Source of the DNA: Thioclava indica
GTDB lineage: Bacteria > Pseudomonadota > Alphaproteobacteria > Rhodobacterales > Rhodobacteraceae
Reading direction: 5' to 3'
Length of the DNA stretch: 64,000 nucleotides
Assembly: GCF_000714545.1 (NCBI RefSeq)
Contig: NZ_AUNB01000001.1
Coordinates: 248,001 to 312,000, forward strand
The translations under genes were made by a program, and so were the position numbers. The notes under the pieces are model-generated. The model saw only the letters and a program-made list of their open reading frames with translations, did not search any database and had not been told where the DNA came from. Of this stretch, positions 48,816-59,508 are shown piece by piece. Numbering within the stretch: position 1 is the first letter of the stretch; each line of letters starts with the position of its first letter.

Positions 48816-50615
48816 TCAGTTGCCGTCTGTAGCGGGCTTCACGGCTTGCAGCGCCACCGCCGAGACCGGAGCGAGATCGTATTTCGTCGCGGCCTCGGGT
48901 GCCCAGTCAGTGAGCGCGCTCACCGTCTCGGGCCAAGCCGACATCATCACCACAATCTTGCCGCTGCGATCCGCCTCAAAGCCGGCGCGCGACAGCATCC
49001 GCTCGATCACCGGGGCTTTTTCACGCGCATCATCCAGCACCCGCCAGACCTTTGCGCGCGGCAAATCCACCGTGGACGCGATTTGATTGGCGCTATCAAA
49101 GCCACGGTCCTGCGTCACCAGCCCCATCCCTTCGCGCCCCAGCGTCGACACCATCTGGCGCGCCAGATTGCGAGTGTTCTGGAAAACGGGCTTGGGGCGC
49201 TCAACCACCGCCACCGCTTCGGGGATCACCTGACGCCACGCCTCAAGCGCGACCTCAAGGTCTTCGGGCGTGGCATCGGGGGGCAAATCTGCCGCCAGGA
49301 TGGCAACCTCATGCCCTGCCGCGCGCAAGGTTTGCGCATCTTGCGCCGCATCGGGCCGGGTGGGATCAATCGCGATGGTGACGGGAAAATCAAGCGCGGT
49401 AATCGTATCGACATCCAGCCCGCCTGCTGCCTCACCCGGATCAATCAACACCACGGAATACAGCGATTTGGCATCGTCATGCGTGAAGGGCAGCGCGTAC
49501 TGCTCAATCGGCGGCAAATCAGAGTTATCGGCGGCAGGCGTTTGATCCGCGCCATCGCCGGTTTCATCGGCGGGCGTGGCATCAGGGACCGCCTCGCTCG
49601 CTGCGCCAATCTGGGGGAGGCGATCCACAACCACATTTGGCGCATTGCGAAAGCCCTGAATCGGCTGGCCCGGCAAGCGGCGCGGCTCATCGCCCAAAGT
49701 GATGACGCGCGGTTTCTTTGGCGCGCCGTTTTCGGGCCCAGCTCCATCCATTCCCGACCGGGGCATCGTATGTGGTTGCCCTTCGGGGTCGGGCATCTCG
49801 GTTCCGCCAACCTTCGGCACTGGCGGCGCGCTCGGCATGGAGTGCGGCATTTCGGCTTGCGTCACATCGGGCAGCGCAGGCAGCGCGGGCTTTACCACAC
49901 CCATCGCCTGCACATCGGGCAGTTCCGGCATGCTTGAGGGCTTGTTCATCCCCGAGCCAGCGCCTTGCACCCGTGCAGGTTCGCTGTTTTGCGCCCCGTC
50001 ACCCAAGGGAGTGGGCACGACTGTTGGCGGGGCATCGCTGCCCGGCAACGGTTGAGGCATCGGCACAGTCGAGGTCACATCAAGGTCCGCCATCGCGACC
50101 TGAGCATCCGTTCCCGGCATCGCCTCGTTTGCACCAAGCGCAGGGGTCTGCACCTCGCCGGGCGGCGGCACGGGGATCGGCTGCTCGGGCGCGGGCGCTT
50201 GGGCCAATGCCTCGGCGGTTGGCGGCTCTTGGGGCTGCTGCTCGGGGGCTTTTGGGTCGGCCAGCGGGCGCATGCCCGGATCGGTGCCTGCGACCGTCAT
50301 ATCCGCCTGATCGCTATCGGACTGGCTGACAGGGGCGCGCGGCGCGGAACTGGGCGCACTCAGCGGCGCGCCTGCCGGATTGGGCATATCGGGCACCCGG
50401 TCAGACGGGCCACGCGCAAAATCCGACCCCGCAGGCACATCGACAGGGCTGGCGGCGGGGGCTACATCTTGCGCCGCTTGCTGGCTTGGCGCGTTGGAAC
50501 TTGCCGGCATGGTTTGGGCGGACTTGGGCAAGGGCGTCATGACCGAAGCCGCACCCAAAGCGAGCACGCTCACCCCGGTTCCCAGCGCCATACCTTTAAG
50601 CACCGATGCCATCAT
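48816..50615 (-). CDS. Divergent polysaccharide deacetylase family protein
   Basis: 599 aa protein with an N-terminal export/anchor helix (VLKGMALGTGVSVLALGAASV), roughly 350 residues of proline-, alanine- and Gln-rich low-complexity sequence, and a C-terminal divergent deacetylase domain (SVVLIDPGEAAGGLDVDTI, FPVTIAIDPTRPDAA, GHEVAILAADLP). GGAGG lies 7 bases before the ATG. It lies opposite in direction to trpE and trpG and separates them. The family is often linked to cell-wall or septal glycan processes; activity is not proven. Confidence 0.85.
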   Translation of the reverse strand: MMASVLKGMALGTGVSVLALGAASVMTPLPKSAQTMPASSNAPSQQAAQDVAPAASPVDVPAGSDFARGPSDRVPDMPNPAGAPLSAPSSAPRAPVSQSDSDQADMTVAGTDPGMRPLADPKAPEQQPQEPPTAEALAQAPAPEQPIPVPPPGEVQTPALGANEAMPGTDAQVAMADLDVTSTVPMPQPLPGSDAPPTVVPTPLGDGAQNSEPARVQGAGSGMNKPSSMPELPDVQAMGVVKPALPALPDVTQAEMPHSMPSAPPVPKVGGTEMPDPEGQPHTMPRSGMDGAGPENGAPKKPRVITLGDEPRRLPGQPIQGFRNAPNVVVDRLPQIGAASEAVPDATPADETGDGADQTPAADNSDLPPIEQYALPFTHDDAKSLYSVVLIDPGEAAGGLDVDTITALDFPVTIAIDPTRPDAAQDAQTLRAAGHEVAILAADLPPDATPEDLEVALEAWRQVIPEAVAVVERPKPVFQNTRNLARQMVSTLGREGMGLVTQDRGFDSANQIASTVDLPRAKVWRVLDDAREKAPVIERMLSRAGFEADRSGKIVVMMSAWPETVSALTDWAPEAATKYDLAPVSAVALQAVKPATDGN

Positions 50616-50811
50616 CTGCCTGCCTCCACTGCCCCACGCGCGTCGTTTTGCGCGCTCTTCATATCGCGCGAGGCCTTGACCCTACCCCGCTGCTAATTGC
50701 ATCTATAGCCCGACCCGTTCCCCGGTTCACCCCTCTTTTGATGTCAGGCGCAAATTTGCGTCCATCTTTTCAAGGGCAAGCCACGGGACATAAAAAACGA
50801 GAGGCCCGGCC

Positions 50812-51405
50812 ATGCTGCTGCTCATCGATAATTATGACAGCTTCACCTATAATCTGGTGCATTATTTTGGCGAGTTGGGCGCAGATGTGCAGGTCTGGCG
50901 CAATGATGCGCTCGATGTCGGGCAGGCGATGGGCATGGGGGCGCAGGCGATCATCCTGTCGCCCGGCCCCTGCGATCCTGCGCAAGCCGGGATTTGCCTG
51001 CCGTTGACGCTGGCTGCGGCATCGGCGGGTCTGCCGCTGCTGGGCGTGTGTCTGGGCCATCAGGCGATTGGTGAGGCGTTTGGCGGCAAGGTCGTTCGCC
51101 ATAGCGAGATCGTGCATGGCAAGATGGGCGAGATCCTGCATCACGGCAAAGGCGTGTTTGCGGGCCTGCCCTCGCCGCTGCTGGCGACGCGCTATCATTC
51201 GCTGGTGGTCGATCGCGAGAGCCTGCCCGAGTGTCTGGAAATTACCGCCGAACTGGCCGATGGCACGATCATGGGGCTGCGCCACCGCGACAAGCTCATT
51301 GAGGGCGTGCAGTTCCACCCCGAATCCATCGCCTCGCAACACGGCCATGCGATGTTGAAGAATTTCCTGACAGAGGCAGGCGTTGACCTGAAGGTGCCCG
51401 CATGA
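50812..51405 (+). CDS. trpG: Anthranilate synthase component II (glutamine amidotransferase)
   Basis: 197 aa class I glutaminase supplying ammonia to TrpE. Catalytic Cys in [13 protein letters not shown], catalytic His-Glu in QFHPESIA, and the start [19 protein letters not shown] are typical. AGAGG is 7 bases upstream. Heads the trpG-trpD-trpC-moaC-moeA run; its stop overlaps the trpD start by four bases (ATGA). Confidence 0.97.
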   Translation: MLLLIDNYDSFTYNLVHYFGELGADVQVWRNDALDVGQAMGMGAQAIILSPGPCDPAQAGICLPLTLAAASAGLPLLGVCLGHQAIGEAFGGKVVRHSEIVHGKMGEILHHGKGVFAGLPSPLLATRYHSLVVDRESLPECLEITAELADGTIMGLRHRDKLIEGVQFHPESIASQHGHAMLKNFLTEAGVDLKVPA

Positions 51406-52424
51406 GCGACGCGATGAAACCGTTAATTTTCGCAGCTTCCGAGGGTCCGCTCAGCCGTGCACAGGCCGAAGCCGCGTTTGAAATCTTGTTCAACGGCGAG
51501 GCCACCCAAGCCCAAATCGGTGGCCTCTTAATGGCGATGCGGGCGCGCGGGGAATCGGTATCCGAATACGCCGCCGCCGCCGCCGCGATGCGCGCCAAAT
51601 GCGTGCCCGTCACCGCGCCCGAAGGTGCAATCGATATCGTGGGCACGGGCGGCGACGGGATGCACACGCTCAACATCTCGACGGCCGCCGCCTTTGTCGT
51701 GGCAGGCGCGGGGGTTCCGGTGGCCAAACATGGCAACCGCGCGGCCAGTTCGCGGTCAGGCACAGCGGATGTCCAAAGCGAATTGGGTATTGACGTGATG
51801 GCGGGGCCGAAGGCTACCGAGCGCGGTTTGGCCGAGGCAAATATCGGCTTCATGATGGCGCAAATCCATCATCCGGCGATGAAACATGTGATGCCCGTGC
51901 GCCTCGAACTGGGCTGCAAGACGATCTTCAACATCCTCGGGCCGCTGACCAACCCCGCAGGCGTCAAGCGTCAGTTGACCGGCGCCTTCGCGCCCGATCT
52001 GATCTGGCCGATGGCCGAGACCTTGCAGATGCTGGGCAGCGAAAAAGCGTGGCTGGTGCATGGTTCGGACGGCACAGATGAGATCACGATCACCGGCACG
52101 ACCGAGGTGGCCGCGCTGGAAAACGGCAAGGTGACGGGCCTCACGATCCACCCCGAGGATGCGGGCCTGCCGGTGCATCCGTTCCGCGACTTGCTGGGCG
52201 GCACCCCGGCCGAAAATGCGACTGCTTTGCGCGCGGTCATGGCGGGAGAGCCGTCGGCCTATCGCGATGCGGTGATCCTGAATGCGGCCGCCGCGCTGGT
52301 GGTTGCTGACAAGGTCAGCGATCTGAAATCGGGCGCGGAACTGGCCGCCGAAAGCATCGATTCCGGGCGTGCCAAGACCGCGTTGGAAACACTGGCGCGG
52401 ATCACGCAAGAGGTGCGTGCATGA
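51402..52424 (+). CDS. trpD: Anthranilate phosphoribosyltransferase
   Basis: 340 aa enzyme that attaches phosphoribose to anthranilate. PRPP site [17 protein letters not shown] and [12 protein letters not shown]; second anthranilate/metal region [12 protein letters not shown]. Both ends overlap neighbours by four bases (ATGA), pointing to coupled translation with trpG and trpC. Confidence 0.97.
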   Translation: MSDAMKPLIFAASEGPLSRAQAEAAFEILFNGEATQAQIGGLLMAMRARGESVSEYAAAAAAMRAKCVPVTAPEGAIDIVGTGGDGMHTLNISTAAAFVVAGAGVPVAKHGNRAASSRSGTADVQSELGIDVMAGPKATERGLAEANIGFMMAQIHHPAMKHVMPVRLELGCKTIFNILGPLTNPAGVKRQLTGAFAPDLIWPMAETLQMLGSEKAWLVHGSDGTDEITITGTTEVAALENGKVTGLTIHPEDAGLPVHPFRDLLGGTPAENATALRAVMAGEPSAYRDAVILNAAAALVVADKVSDLKSGAELAAESIDSGRAKTALETLARITQEVRA

Positions 52425-53218
52425 GCACGATTCTGGACAAGATCAAAGCCTATAAGCTGGACGAAATCGCCGTTGCCAAAGCCACCCGCCCGATTGCCGA
52501 GATTGAGGACGAGGCGCGCGCTCAAGCCCCCACGCGCGGTTTTGCCAACGCGCTGAGCGCCAAGGCAAAAAACGGCTACGGGCTGATCGCGGAGATCAAG
52601 AAAGCCTCACCCTCCAAGGGTTTGATCCGCCCCGATTTCGACCCGCCCGCATTGGCGCAAGCCTATGAGGCGGGCGGCGCGGCCTGCCTGTCGGTGCTGA
52701 CCGATACGCCCTCTTTCCAAGGCGCGCCGGAGTTCCTCAAAGCCGCCCGCGCTGCCTGCGCCCTGCCCGCTTTGCGCAAGGATTTCCTTTACGACACCTA
52801 TCAGGTTGCCGAGGCGCGCGCTTGGGGGGCCGATTGTATCCTGATCATCATGGCCTCGGTCGAGGATGCGCTGGCGGTCGAGCTGGAAGATGCGGCGATG
52901 GGCTGGGGGATGGATGTTCTGATCGAGGTGCATGACGCCGATGAACTGGAGCGCGCCCTTAAACATCTGAAATCGCCGCTTCTGGGCGTGAACAACCGTA
53001 ATCTCAAAACCTTCGAGGTCACGCTGGATGTGACCCGCCAACTCGCCCCTGAAATCCTGAATGCCGGGCGCGATCTGGTCTGCGAAAGTGGCATTTTCAC
53101 CCGCGACGACCTCGCCGCGATGGCGCAAGTCGGCGCGCGCCGCTTCCTGATCGGCGAAAGCCTGATGCGCCAAGACGATGTGGCCAGCGCCACGCGCAAC
53201 TTGCTGGAGGTCGCATGA
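52421..53218 (+). CDS. trpC: Indole-3-glycerol phosphate synthase
   Basis: 265 aa TIM barrel. Catalytic Lys and Glu are in [46 protein letters not shown] and [11 protein letters not shown] are the other signatures. Monofunctional (trpF is separate). Overlaps trpD and moaC by four bases each. Confidence 0.97.
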   Translation: MSTILDKIKAYKLDEIAVAKATRPIAEIEDEARAQAPTRGFANALSAKAKNGYGLIAEIKKASPSKGLIRPDFDPPALAQAYEAGGAACLSVLTDTPSFQGAPEFLKAARAACALPALRKDFLYDTYQVAEARAWGADCILIIMASVEDALAVELEDAAMGWGMDVLIEVHDADELERALKHLKSPLLGVNNRNLKTFEVTLDVTRQLAPEILNAGRDLVCESGIFTRDDLAAMAQVGARRFLIGESLMRQDDVASATRNLLEVA

Positions 53219-53685
53219 GCCTGAGCCATTTCGACGAGGCCGGGCAGGCCCACATGGTGGACGTGTCGGATAAAGAGGTAACCGACCGCATCGCCGTGGC
53301 TGAGGGCTGCGTGAAGATGCGCCCCGAAACGCTTGATTACGTTCTCAAAGGCAGCGCGAAAAAGGGTGACGTGCTGGGGATTTCGCGGATCGCGGGGATC
53401 ATAGCGGCCAAGAAAACCGCCGATCTGATCCCGCTGTGTCATCCGCTGCCGATCACCAAAGTCACGCTCGAGCTGACGCCAGATACCGACCTGCCAGGCG
53501 TGCGAATTGTTGCCACGGTCAAGACCTCGGGGCAGACCGGCGTCGAGATGGAGGCGCTTACGGCCGTCTCGGTCGCGGCGCTGACCGTCTATGACATGCT
53601 CAAGGCGGTGGAAAAATCGATGACCATCGAAGGCATTCGCGTGGTGCTGAAAGATGGCGGAAAATCCGGACGATACGAGGCGTAG
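53215..53685 (+). CDS. moaC: Cyclic pyranopterin monophosphate synthase
   Basis: 156 aa enzyme of the first molybdenum-cofactor step (with MoaA). [32 protein letters not shown] and [20 protein letters not shown] are the family signatures. ATGA overlap with trpC; moeA follows three bases later, so moaC-moeA are co-transcribed with trp genes, an arrangement common in this lineage. Confidence 0.96.
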   Translation: MSLSHFDEAGQAHMVDVSDKEVTDRIAVAEGCVKMRPETLDYVLKGSAKKGDVLGISRIAGIIAAKKTADLIPLCHPLPITKVTLELTPDTDLPGVRIVATVKTSGQTGVEMEALTAVSVAALTVYDMLKAVEKSMTIEGIRVVLKDGGKSGRYEA

Positions 53686-53688
53686 CTT

Positions 53689-54873
53689 ATGCTGTCAGTC
53701 GAAGAAGCGCTGGACAAGGTTCTGGCATTGGTCGCCCCGCTTGGGTGCGAAACCGTGGCGTTGCGCGACGCACTTGGGCGGGTGATGGCCGCGCCTGCGA
53801 CCGCGCAGCTGACCCAACCGCCGTTCTCGGCCTCGGCGATGGATGGCTACTGGATTGCGGCCCCCGATCATCGCCCCGGCGCGCGCCTGCGGGTTGAGGG
53901 CGAAGCCGCCGCCGGGCGCGCCTATCATGGCCCGCTGTCCCCCGGTCAAGCCGTGCGCATCTTTACCGGTGCGCCCGTGCCCGGCCCTGATGGCGTCGTC
54001 GTGCTGCAAGAACATGTCACGCGCGAGGATAACACAATCACGCTGGCGCAAGAGCTTGAAACCCATGGCAACATCCGCCCCGAAGGGCAGGATTTCAAAC
54101 GCGGCGACAGCTTTTACCCCAAACGCCCGCTGAGTGCGCGCGATCTGGGGCTGCTGGCCTCGATGAACGTGGCGGAACTCAGCGTCTATCGCCGCCCCGA
54201 AGTCGCGGTGATCGCGACGGGCGACGAGCTGGTGATGCCCGGCGAAACGCCCGGCCCCGATCAGATCATCTGCTCGAACAGTTTTATCGTGACCGCCTTG
54301 GCCGAGTCTGCCGGCGCGCGCGTGCGTCTTTTGCCGATCGCGCGCGATGATCGCGACTCTCTGCGCGCGGCATTTGATCTCGCAAAGGGGGCAGATCTGG
54401 TGGTGACCTCGGGCGGGGCCTCGGTCGGGGCACATGATCTGGTGGGCGAGGTCGCAGGCGAACTGGGGCTTGAGCGCGCGTTTTGGAAGATCGCGATGCG
54501 TCCGGGCAAGCCGCTGATGGCAGGCAAGATGGGCGATGCGGCGATGCTGGGCCTGCCGGGAAATCCGGTGTCGGCCACCGTCTGCGCCGAGCTGTTCCTG
54601 CGCCCGATGCTGGCGAAATTGCAAGGGCTCGACCCTGCCCCGCGCATCGAACCTGCCGAGCTGGCCGTCGATGTCGCCCCCACCGGCGCGCGCACCCATT
54701 ACATGCGCGCCACGCTAGGCCCCGGCGATCCGCTGCCCCGCGTGACGCCCTTTGCGGCGCAGGATTCCTCGCTTTTGGGGGTGCTGGCCACCGCCGATTG
54801 CCTGCTGATCCGGCCCAAAGATGATGGCGCGCGTCAGGCCGGTGAGCGCGTGAATATCCTGCGTCTTGATTAA
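53689..54873 (+). CDS. moeA: Molybdopterin molybdenumtransferase
   Basis: 394 aa enzyme inserting molybdate into adenylated molybdopterin. Domains: PFSASAMDGYWI near the N-terminus, RIFTGAPVPGPDGVVV, the MoCF-like RPEVAVIATGDELV and DLVVTSGGASVGAHD, then GLPGNPVSATVCAELF. It ends the trpGDC-moaC-moeA run before the separately promoted lexA. Confidence 0.96.
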   Translation: MLSVEEALDKVLALVAPLGCETVALRDALGRVMAAPATAQLTQPPFSASAMDGYWIAAPDHRPGARLRVEGEAAAGRAYHGPLSPGQAVRIFTGAPVPGPDGVVVLQEHVTREDNTITLAQELETHGNIRPEGQDFKRGDSFYPKRPLSARDLGLLASMNVAELSVYRRPEVAVIATGDELVMPGETPGPDQIICSNSFIVTALAESAGARVRLLPIARDDRDSLRAAFDLAKGADLVVTSGGASVGAHDLVGEVAGELGLERAFWKIAMRPGKPLMAGKMGDAAMLGLPGNPVSATVCAELFLRPMLAKLQGLDPAPRIEPAELAVDVAPTGARTHYMRATLGPGDPLPRVTPFAAQDSSLLGVLATADCLLIRPKDDGARQAGERVNILRLD

Positions 54874-54892
54874 ACGCGCTTTGGGAACAGCG

Positions 54893-54921
54893 TTGACAAT
54901 GCGCAAGAACGAGGCTAGAAC
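54893..54921 (+). promoter_or_regulatory. lexA promoter with SOS box
   Basis: A -35 TTGACA (54893-54898) is followed after 17 bases by a -10-like TAGAAC (54916-54921). The direct repeat gaac-gaggcta-gaac (54907-54921) is exactly GAAC-N7-GAAC, the reverse of the alphaproteobacterial LexA operator GTTC-N7-GTTC, and overlaps the -10. LexA bound here should block its own transcription. Confidence 0.88.
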
Positions 54922-54963
54922 ATAACCCGAACGCCTGACGAAAGTCACGACGGAGGGATACGA

Positions 54964-55665
54964 ATGCTGACGCGCAAACAGTTGGAACTGCTTGAATTTA
55001 TCCAGAAACGGATGACCCGTGATGGGGTTCCGCCTTCGTTCGACGAGATGAAAGACGCGCTGGATTTGCGTTCGAAATCGGGCATTCACCGTTTGATCAC
55101 GGCGCTGGAAGAACGCGGATTTATCCGGCGTTTGGCCCATCGTGCGCGGGCGATTGAAATCGTGAAACTGCCCGAAGCGCTGGAAAAGAAACTCGGCGCG
55201 CCGTCCGGATTTAGCCCCAAGGTGATTGAGGGGGATAAGGTCGATCCGCCGCGCGGGGCGATGCCGATTGAGGCGGTGCATGCGCTGGAATTGCCCGTCA
55301 TGGGCCGGATTGCCGCCGGTGTCCCGATTGAGGCTATCTCGGAAGTCTCCCATCACGTGGCCGTTCCCGGTACTATGGTGTCGGGGCGCGGTGATCACTA
55401 CGCGCTGGAGGTCAAGGGCGATTCGATGATCGAGGCCGGCATCAACGATGGCGATATCGTGGTGATCCGCGAGACCGGCACGGCAGAGAATGGCGATATC
55501 GTGGTCGCGCTGGTTGAGGGTCACGAGGCGACGCTGAAACGGTTCTATCGCCGCAATGGCATGATCGCGCTCGAGGCCGCCAACCCCGCCTATGAAACGC
55601 GCCTGCTGCGCGACGATCAGGTCAAGGTTCAAGGGCGACTTGTCGGGCTGATCCGTAGCTACTGA
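54964..55665 (+). CDS. lexA: SOS repressor LexA
   Basis: 233 aa repressor/self-cleaving protease. N-terminal winged helix [39 protein letters not shown]-terminal S24 peptidase with the catalytic Ser in [14 protein letters not shown] and Lys in [13 protein letters not shown]; a cleavage site near RIAAGVP is present. GGAGG precedes the ATG. Own promoter with SOS box; terminator after. Released on DNA damage by RecA. Confidence 0.97.
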   Translation: MLTRKQLELLEFIQKRMTRDGVPPSFDEMKDALDLRSKSGIHRLITALEERGFIRRLAHRARAIEIVKLPEALEKKLGAPSGFSPKVIEGDKVDPPRGAMPIEAVHALELPVMGRIAAGVPIEAISEVSHHVAVPGTMVSGRGDHYALEVKGDSMIEAGINDGDIVVIRETGTAENGDIVVALVEGHEATLKRFYRRNGMIALEAANPAYETRLLRDDQVKVQGRLVGLIRSY

Positions 55666-55685
55666 CTTACAGATATACGCTATGT

Positions 55686-55712
55686 AGGGGCGCCTTTCGG
55701 GGCGTCCTTTTT
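55686..55712 (+). terminator. lexA terminator
   Basis: Hairpin around ggggcgcc-tttcgg-ggcgtcc (includes G-T pairs) followed by TTTTT, 21 bases after the lexA stop. Confidence 0.8.
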
Positions 55713-55760
55713 GTATGTCGCGGTCTTTGATCGGGGTCGCGCTTGTGGAGGATGCAGCGC

Positions 55761-55787
55761 GATGAGTATTTTTGGCTAGATGAAAGC
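55761..55787 (-). repeat. Dispersed intergenic repeat, copy 5 (reverse orientation)
   Basis: gatgagtatttttggctagatgaaagc, the reverse complement of the copy at 44.1 kb. It ends exactly at the comEC stop codon. Confidence 0.8.
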
Positions 55788-57901
55788 TAAGGGGTCCACA
55801 ATCGCGCGCCGGGGCGGGTTTGATCCACCAGCTCGCCTTCCCGGGTCAGCGCCACGGCACCAGTGCGTTTCAGGCGCGTCTGATCCCAGAGATCGCAGCC
55901 GGGGGGCGCGGTTTTTACCCGTGCGTTGATCACAATCAGCGCATTGTCGTGGCACAGCGCCGCGAGATTGAATTGCGCGCTCTTTCCGCTTAAGTGGATC
56001 AGCTTGCGCCCCGTAATTTCTGCCACGCGCGCAGAGTTCGGCCCGGCAAAGCCTGCGCGTTTCGCGCCTTTTTGCGGGCTGGCCATATCGCCATCGGCCT
56101 CAAGCCAGCGCGCCCCGACGAACTTCGCGGCGGATTTCGACAGGGCCCGACCTTGCGGGGTCATGAGCCCGACCAGCTCTCCCTCGGGCGCGATGAGAAT
56201 CGCGGGGCGGCGGGCGGGCGCGTTGAGCCAGAAAAAGACGCTTAGCCCCATCAGCAGGATCGCCAAGCTGCGCCCTGCCCCGCGTGCCAAGACTGCGCCT
56301 AGTGCGCCGAGCACCAGCAGCGGAATGACCCAAGGGCCGGGATCGACGACGGGCACCACCGCCCCTTCAATCGTCGCGAAATACTGCGCCACGGCAAGTA
56401 TCCAGCGCGTGCCTAGCCCCATCACCCAAAGCGCGGGCGCGGATAGCCCGACAAGCGCCAAAATCGCAGCGATCACCCCGGCTGGCATCACCACCATCCC
56501 CATCGCAGGCACCGCCAGAAGATTGGCGAAGACGCCATATTCCGACACGCGATGGAATTGCGCGGCCACGATGGGCGCGGTCGCCGCCCCCGCGATCACC
56601 GAGGTTGCGATCAGCATCGCCAGCGGGCGCAACAGGCGCGGGATACGGCGCGCGACTTTTGCCCAAGGGCCAAGCGCGACGATCAGCGCGGTCGTGGCGG
56701 CAAATGACATCTGAAAGCCCGGCGCAATCAGGCTTTCGGGCCGCCAGATCAGCAAAAGGGTCGCGGCCAGCGCCACCGTGCGCAGGCTAAGCGCGCGCCG
56801 GTCAATCAGCACCGCCAGCAACATCACCGTCACCATGATCCACGCACGTTGCGTCGACACGGCCGCACCCGACAGCCACAGATATCCGGTGGCGGCCAGC
56901 AGCGCGACGATTGCGGCGATCTTTTTGACCGGCCAGACCAGTGCGCGCTTGCCCCAAAGCGCCAGCCCATAGCGCACCAGCGCAAAGACAAACCCCGCCA
57001 GCAGCCCCATGTGCAGCCCCGAAATCGCGATCAGATGCGCGAGGTTGGAGCGGCGCATATCCTCGCGCGTGGCCTCGCTGAGGCCCGAGCGATCGCCCGT
57101 CAGAATTGCCGCCGCCATCGCGCCCGGCTGACCCGAAATGCGCGCCTGAATCGCTTGCGACAGTGCCCGACGGGCACGATGCGCGCTGAGGCCCAGATCG
57201 CGTTTTGCGGGCGGGGCAAAGCGCATCACCGGCACGCTGGTATAGCCAATCGCGCCCAGCCCGTTAAACCACGCGGCGCGACCAAAGTCATAGGCATCCG
57301 GCGCGGCGGGCGGCGGCGGGGGCATCAGATGCGCGGTGGTCATCACGAAGCTTCCGGGCGGGGGAACGTCAGAATCGTCCATATCGCCCAGCGCAATGCG
57401 TACGCGTTTGGGCTGAATGCGCGCGTCGATGCGCACCTGATCAAGCGTGATGCGCAACTTGTCCGAGGCCGCGCGATCAATGCCGATCACGCGACCCTCG
57501 ACGGGGCCGTAGTAGCGATAGCTAAGAACCGGAGCCGCCACCGCATGCGCGCGCCAGCCCGCCAGCACAAAGCCCGCACAGGCCAGCACAAGGATAGCGG
57601 CGGGAAACCGCGCCCATTCCACACCGCGCAGCCAGACCCACAACGCCAGCAGCCCCGCCATCCCGACACAGGCATAAAGTGGCACGCTCGGTTCAGAGCG
57701 AGCAGAAAAATACGCGCCGATGCCCAAAGACAAAGCGACGGGCATCCAGAGAAACAGCTTCGCCCTTGCCCGCGTCAGAGCCAGCGCGGGGGTTTCCAAC
57801 CCGGCGAAAACCGCATACCACAACGCGCCCAGAACGCGATGCGCGCGCGGCCCCAGTGGTGCCCCTTCACGCGGGCGCGATCCGATCCCTTGCCAAGCCA
57901 C
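55787..57901 (-). CDS. ComEC/Rec2-family DNA-uptake membrane protein
   Basis: 704 aa polytopic protein forming the inner-membrane channel for transforming DNA in competent bacteria. It has a DUF4131-type N-terminal part ([40 protein letters not shown]) and a competence domain ([39 protein letters not shown]). The C-terminal tail after residue about 560 lacks the metallo-beta-lactamase HxHxDH signature found in Bacillus ComEC, a form common in alphaproteobacteria. Start is a GTG with no strong ribosome site. Confidence 0.88.
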   Translation of the reverse strand: MAWQGIGSRPREGAPLGPRAHRVLGALWYAVFAGLETPALALTRARAKLFLWMPVALSLGIGAYFSARSEPSVPLYACVGMAGLLALWVWLRGVEWARFPAAILVLACAGFVLAGWRAHAVAAPVLSYRYYGPVEGRVIGIDRAASDKLRITLDQVRIDARIQPKRVRIALGDMDDSDVPPPGSFVMTTAHLMPPPPPAAPDAYDFGRAAWFNGLGAIGYTSVPVMRFAPPAKRDLGLSAHRARRALSQAIQARISGQPGAMAAAILTGDRSGLSEATREDMRRSNLAHLIAISGLHMGLLAGFVFALVRYGLALWGKRALVWPVKKIAAIVALLAATGYLWLSGAAVSTQRAWIMVTVMLLAVLIDRRALSLRTVALAATLLLIWRPESLIAPGFQMSFAATTALIVALGPWAKVARRIPRLLRPLAMLIATSVIAGAATAPIVAAQFHRVSEYGVFANLLAVPAMGMVVMPAGVIAAILALVGLSAPALWVMGLGTRWILAVAQYFATIEGAVVPVVDPGPWVIPLLVLGALGAVLARGAGRSLAILLMGLSVFFWLNAPARRPAILIAPEGELVGLMTPQGRALSKSAAKFVGARWLEADGDMASPQKGAKRAGFAGPNSARVAEITGRKLIHLSGKSAQFNLAALCHDNALIVINARVKTAPPGCDLWDQTRLKRTGAVALTREGELVDQTRPGARLWTP

Positions 57902-58012
57902 GCTTGTCTTGCGCCCCGTCCCTGCTTATGCATCCAATCGAGAAAGCCTAAGCGCTTTATGGTTTCCAAAAGATTAACGCGCGCCCAGATCCGCGCGGTA
58001 GAAAGGCCCCAG

Positions 58013-59428
58013 ATGTCGCAGCAGCCCGTGACCAAGCAAATCGTCACCCGTTTCGCCCCCTCGCCCACCGGCTATCTGCATATCGGCGGCGCGCGCACGG
58101 CCTTGTTCAACTGGCTCTTTGCGCGCGGCCATGGCGGGAAGTTCCTGCTACGCATCGAGGATACCGATCGCGAGCGTTCGACGCCCGAAGCAACGGCTGC
58201 GATTCTGCAGGGGCTCAATTGGCTGGGGCTGGATTACGACGGCGAGGTGGTCAGCCAAGCCGCCGGCGTTGCGCGCCATGCCGAGGTCGCCCATGAGATG
58301 CTTGCCTCTGGGCGCGCCTATAAGTGCTTTGCCAGCCAGGAAGAAATCGCCGCGTTTCGCGAGGCGGCGCGCGCCGAGGGCAAATCCACGCTGTTTCAAA
58401 GCCCGTGGCGCGATGCTGATCCCTCAACCTACCCCGATGCGCCCTTCGTGATCCGCCTCAAGGCCCCGCGTGAGGGTGCGACGGTGATCAAGGATGCCGT
58501 GCAAGGCGATGTCACGATCCGCAATGATCAGCTTGATGACATGATTTGTTTACGATCCGATGGGACACCCACCTACATGCTGGCGGTTGTCGTGGATGAT
58601 CATGATATGGGCGTAACGCATGTCATCCGCGGCGATGACCACCTGACCAATGCCGCGCGCCAAATTCAGGTGTATCAGGCGATGGGCTGGGACGTGCCCG
58701 TGTTCGCCCATATTCCGCTTATTCACGGCCCCGATGGCAAGAAGCTGTCCAAGCGCCACGGCGCGGTCGGGCTAGAGCAATATCAGGCGATGGGCTATCC
58801 GGCTTCGGGCATGCGCAACTACCTCGCGCGGCTGGGTTGGAGCCATGGCGATGACGAGTTTTTCAGCGACGCGCAGGCTAAGGAGTGGTTTGACCTGGAT
58901 GGGATCGGCAAGTCGCCCTCACGGCTCGATTTCAAGAAGCTCGAGAATATCTGCGGTCAACATATTGCGATCACTGAAGATGCCCAATTACTGGGCGAAA
59001 TCGAAAGTTATCTCGCAGCCGCAGAAAAAAAATCTCTCGACGCAACGCAACGTGAAGCTCTTATCGCTGCGCTGCCCGTCGTAAAAGGCAGCGCGAAAAT
59101 CCTGCCGCAACTTCTTGAAAAGGCTCATTTTGCGCTGACATTCCGGCCAATCGAGGTCGAGGAGAAAACCGCGAAGGCGCTTGATGATGTATCCCGTGGT
59201 ATACTGAAAGAATTGACCTTAGTGCTGCAACGCGCTAATTGGACGCGGGAAGAACTGGAGGCAGCCGTTGGAGAAGTCGCCAGCGCTCATGGGCTTGGAC
59301 TTGGAAAGGTTGCAGCCCCGATGCGCGCAGCCCTTGCCGGACGCGCCGCCACCCCCAGCGTTTTCGAGATGATGCTTGTTCTTGGCCAAGAGGAAACCTT
59401 GGCGAGACTGAGCGACAAGGCGGCCTGA
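58013..59428 (+). CDS. gltX: Glutamate--tRNA ligase
   Basis: 471 aa class I synthetase. [19 protein letters not shown] is the HIGH-type motif and [15 protein letters not shown] the KMSKS-type motif. The ATG at 58013 is chosen (AAAGG seven bases upstream) giving the start [20 protein letters not shown]; the frame remains open upstream, antisense to comEC. The anticodon-binding C-terminal domain is complete. Divergent to comEC, with gltA 80 bases downstream. Confidence 0.97.
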   Translation: MSQQPVTKQIVTRFAPSPTGYLHIGGARTALFNWLFARGHGGKFLLRIEDTDRERSTPEATAAILQGLNWLGLDYDGEVVSQAAGVARHAEVAHEMLASGRAYKCFASQEEIAAFREAARAEGKSTLFQSPWRDADPSTYPDAPFVIRLKAPREGATVIKDAVQGDVTIRNDQLDDMICLRSDGTPTYMLAVVVDDHDMGVTHVIRGDDHLTNAARQIQVYQAMGWDVPVFAHIPLIHGPDGKKLSKRHGAVGLEQYQAMGYPASGMRNYLARLGWSHGDDEFFSDAQAKEWFDLDGIGKSPSRLDFKKLENICGQHIAITEDAQLLGEIESYLAAAEKKSLDATQREALIAALPVVKGSAKILPQLLEKAHFALTFRPIEVEEKTAKALDDVSRGILKELTLVLQRANWTREELEAAVGEVASAHGLGLGKVAAPMRAALAGRAATPSVFEMMLVLGQEETLARLSDKAA

Positions 59429-59444
59429 GGCCTGGCCGCCCTTT
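59419..59444 (+). terminator. Hairpin over the gltX stop
   Basis: Stem ggcggcc / ggccgcc with the stop codon in the loop, then cttt. Weak as a terminator because of the short T run; readthrough into gltA is possible. Confidence 0.35.
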
Positions 59445-59508
59445 CCGGGACCGACCCCGGACGTCACCAACCGGCGCGGCCCAGCCGGACGATTGAAAGG
59501 GAATATTC

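Noticed and set aside
50616-50811. Trp attenuator before trpG
   Set aside because: No short peptide with tandem Trp codons and no terminator-antiterminator hairpins were found.
56849-58012. Upstream extension of the gltX frame
   Set aside because: Antisense to comEC; GluRS begins at 58013.
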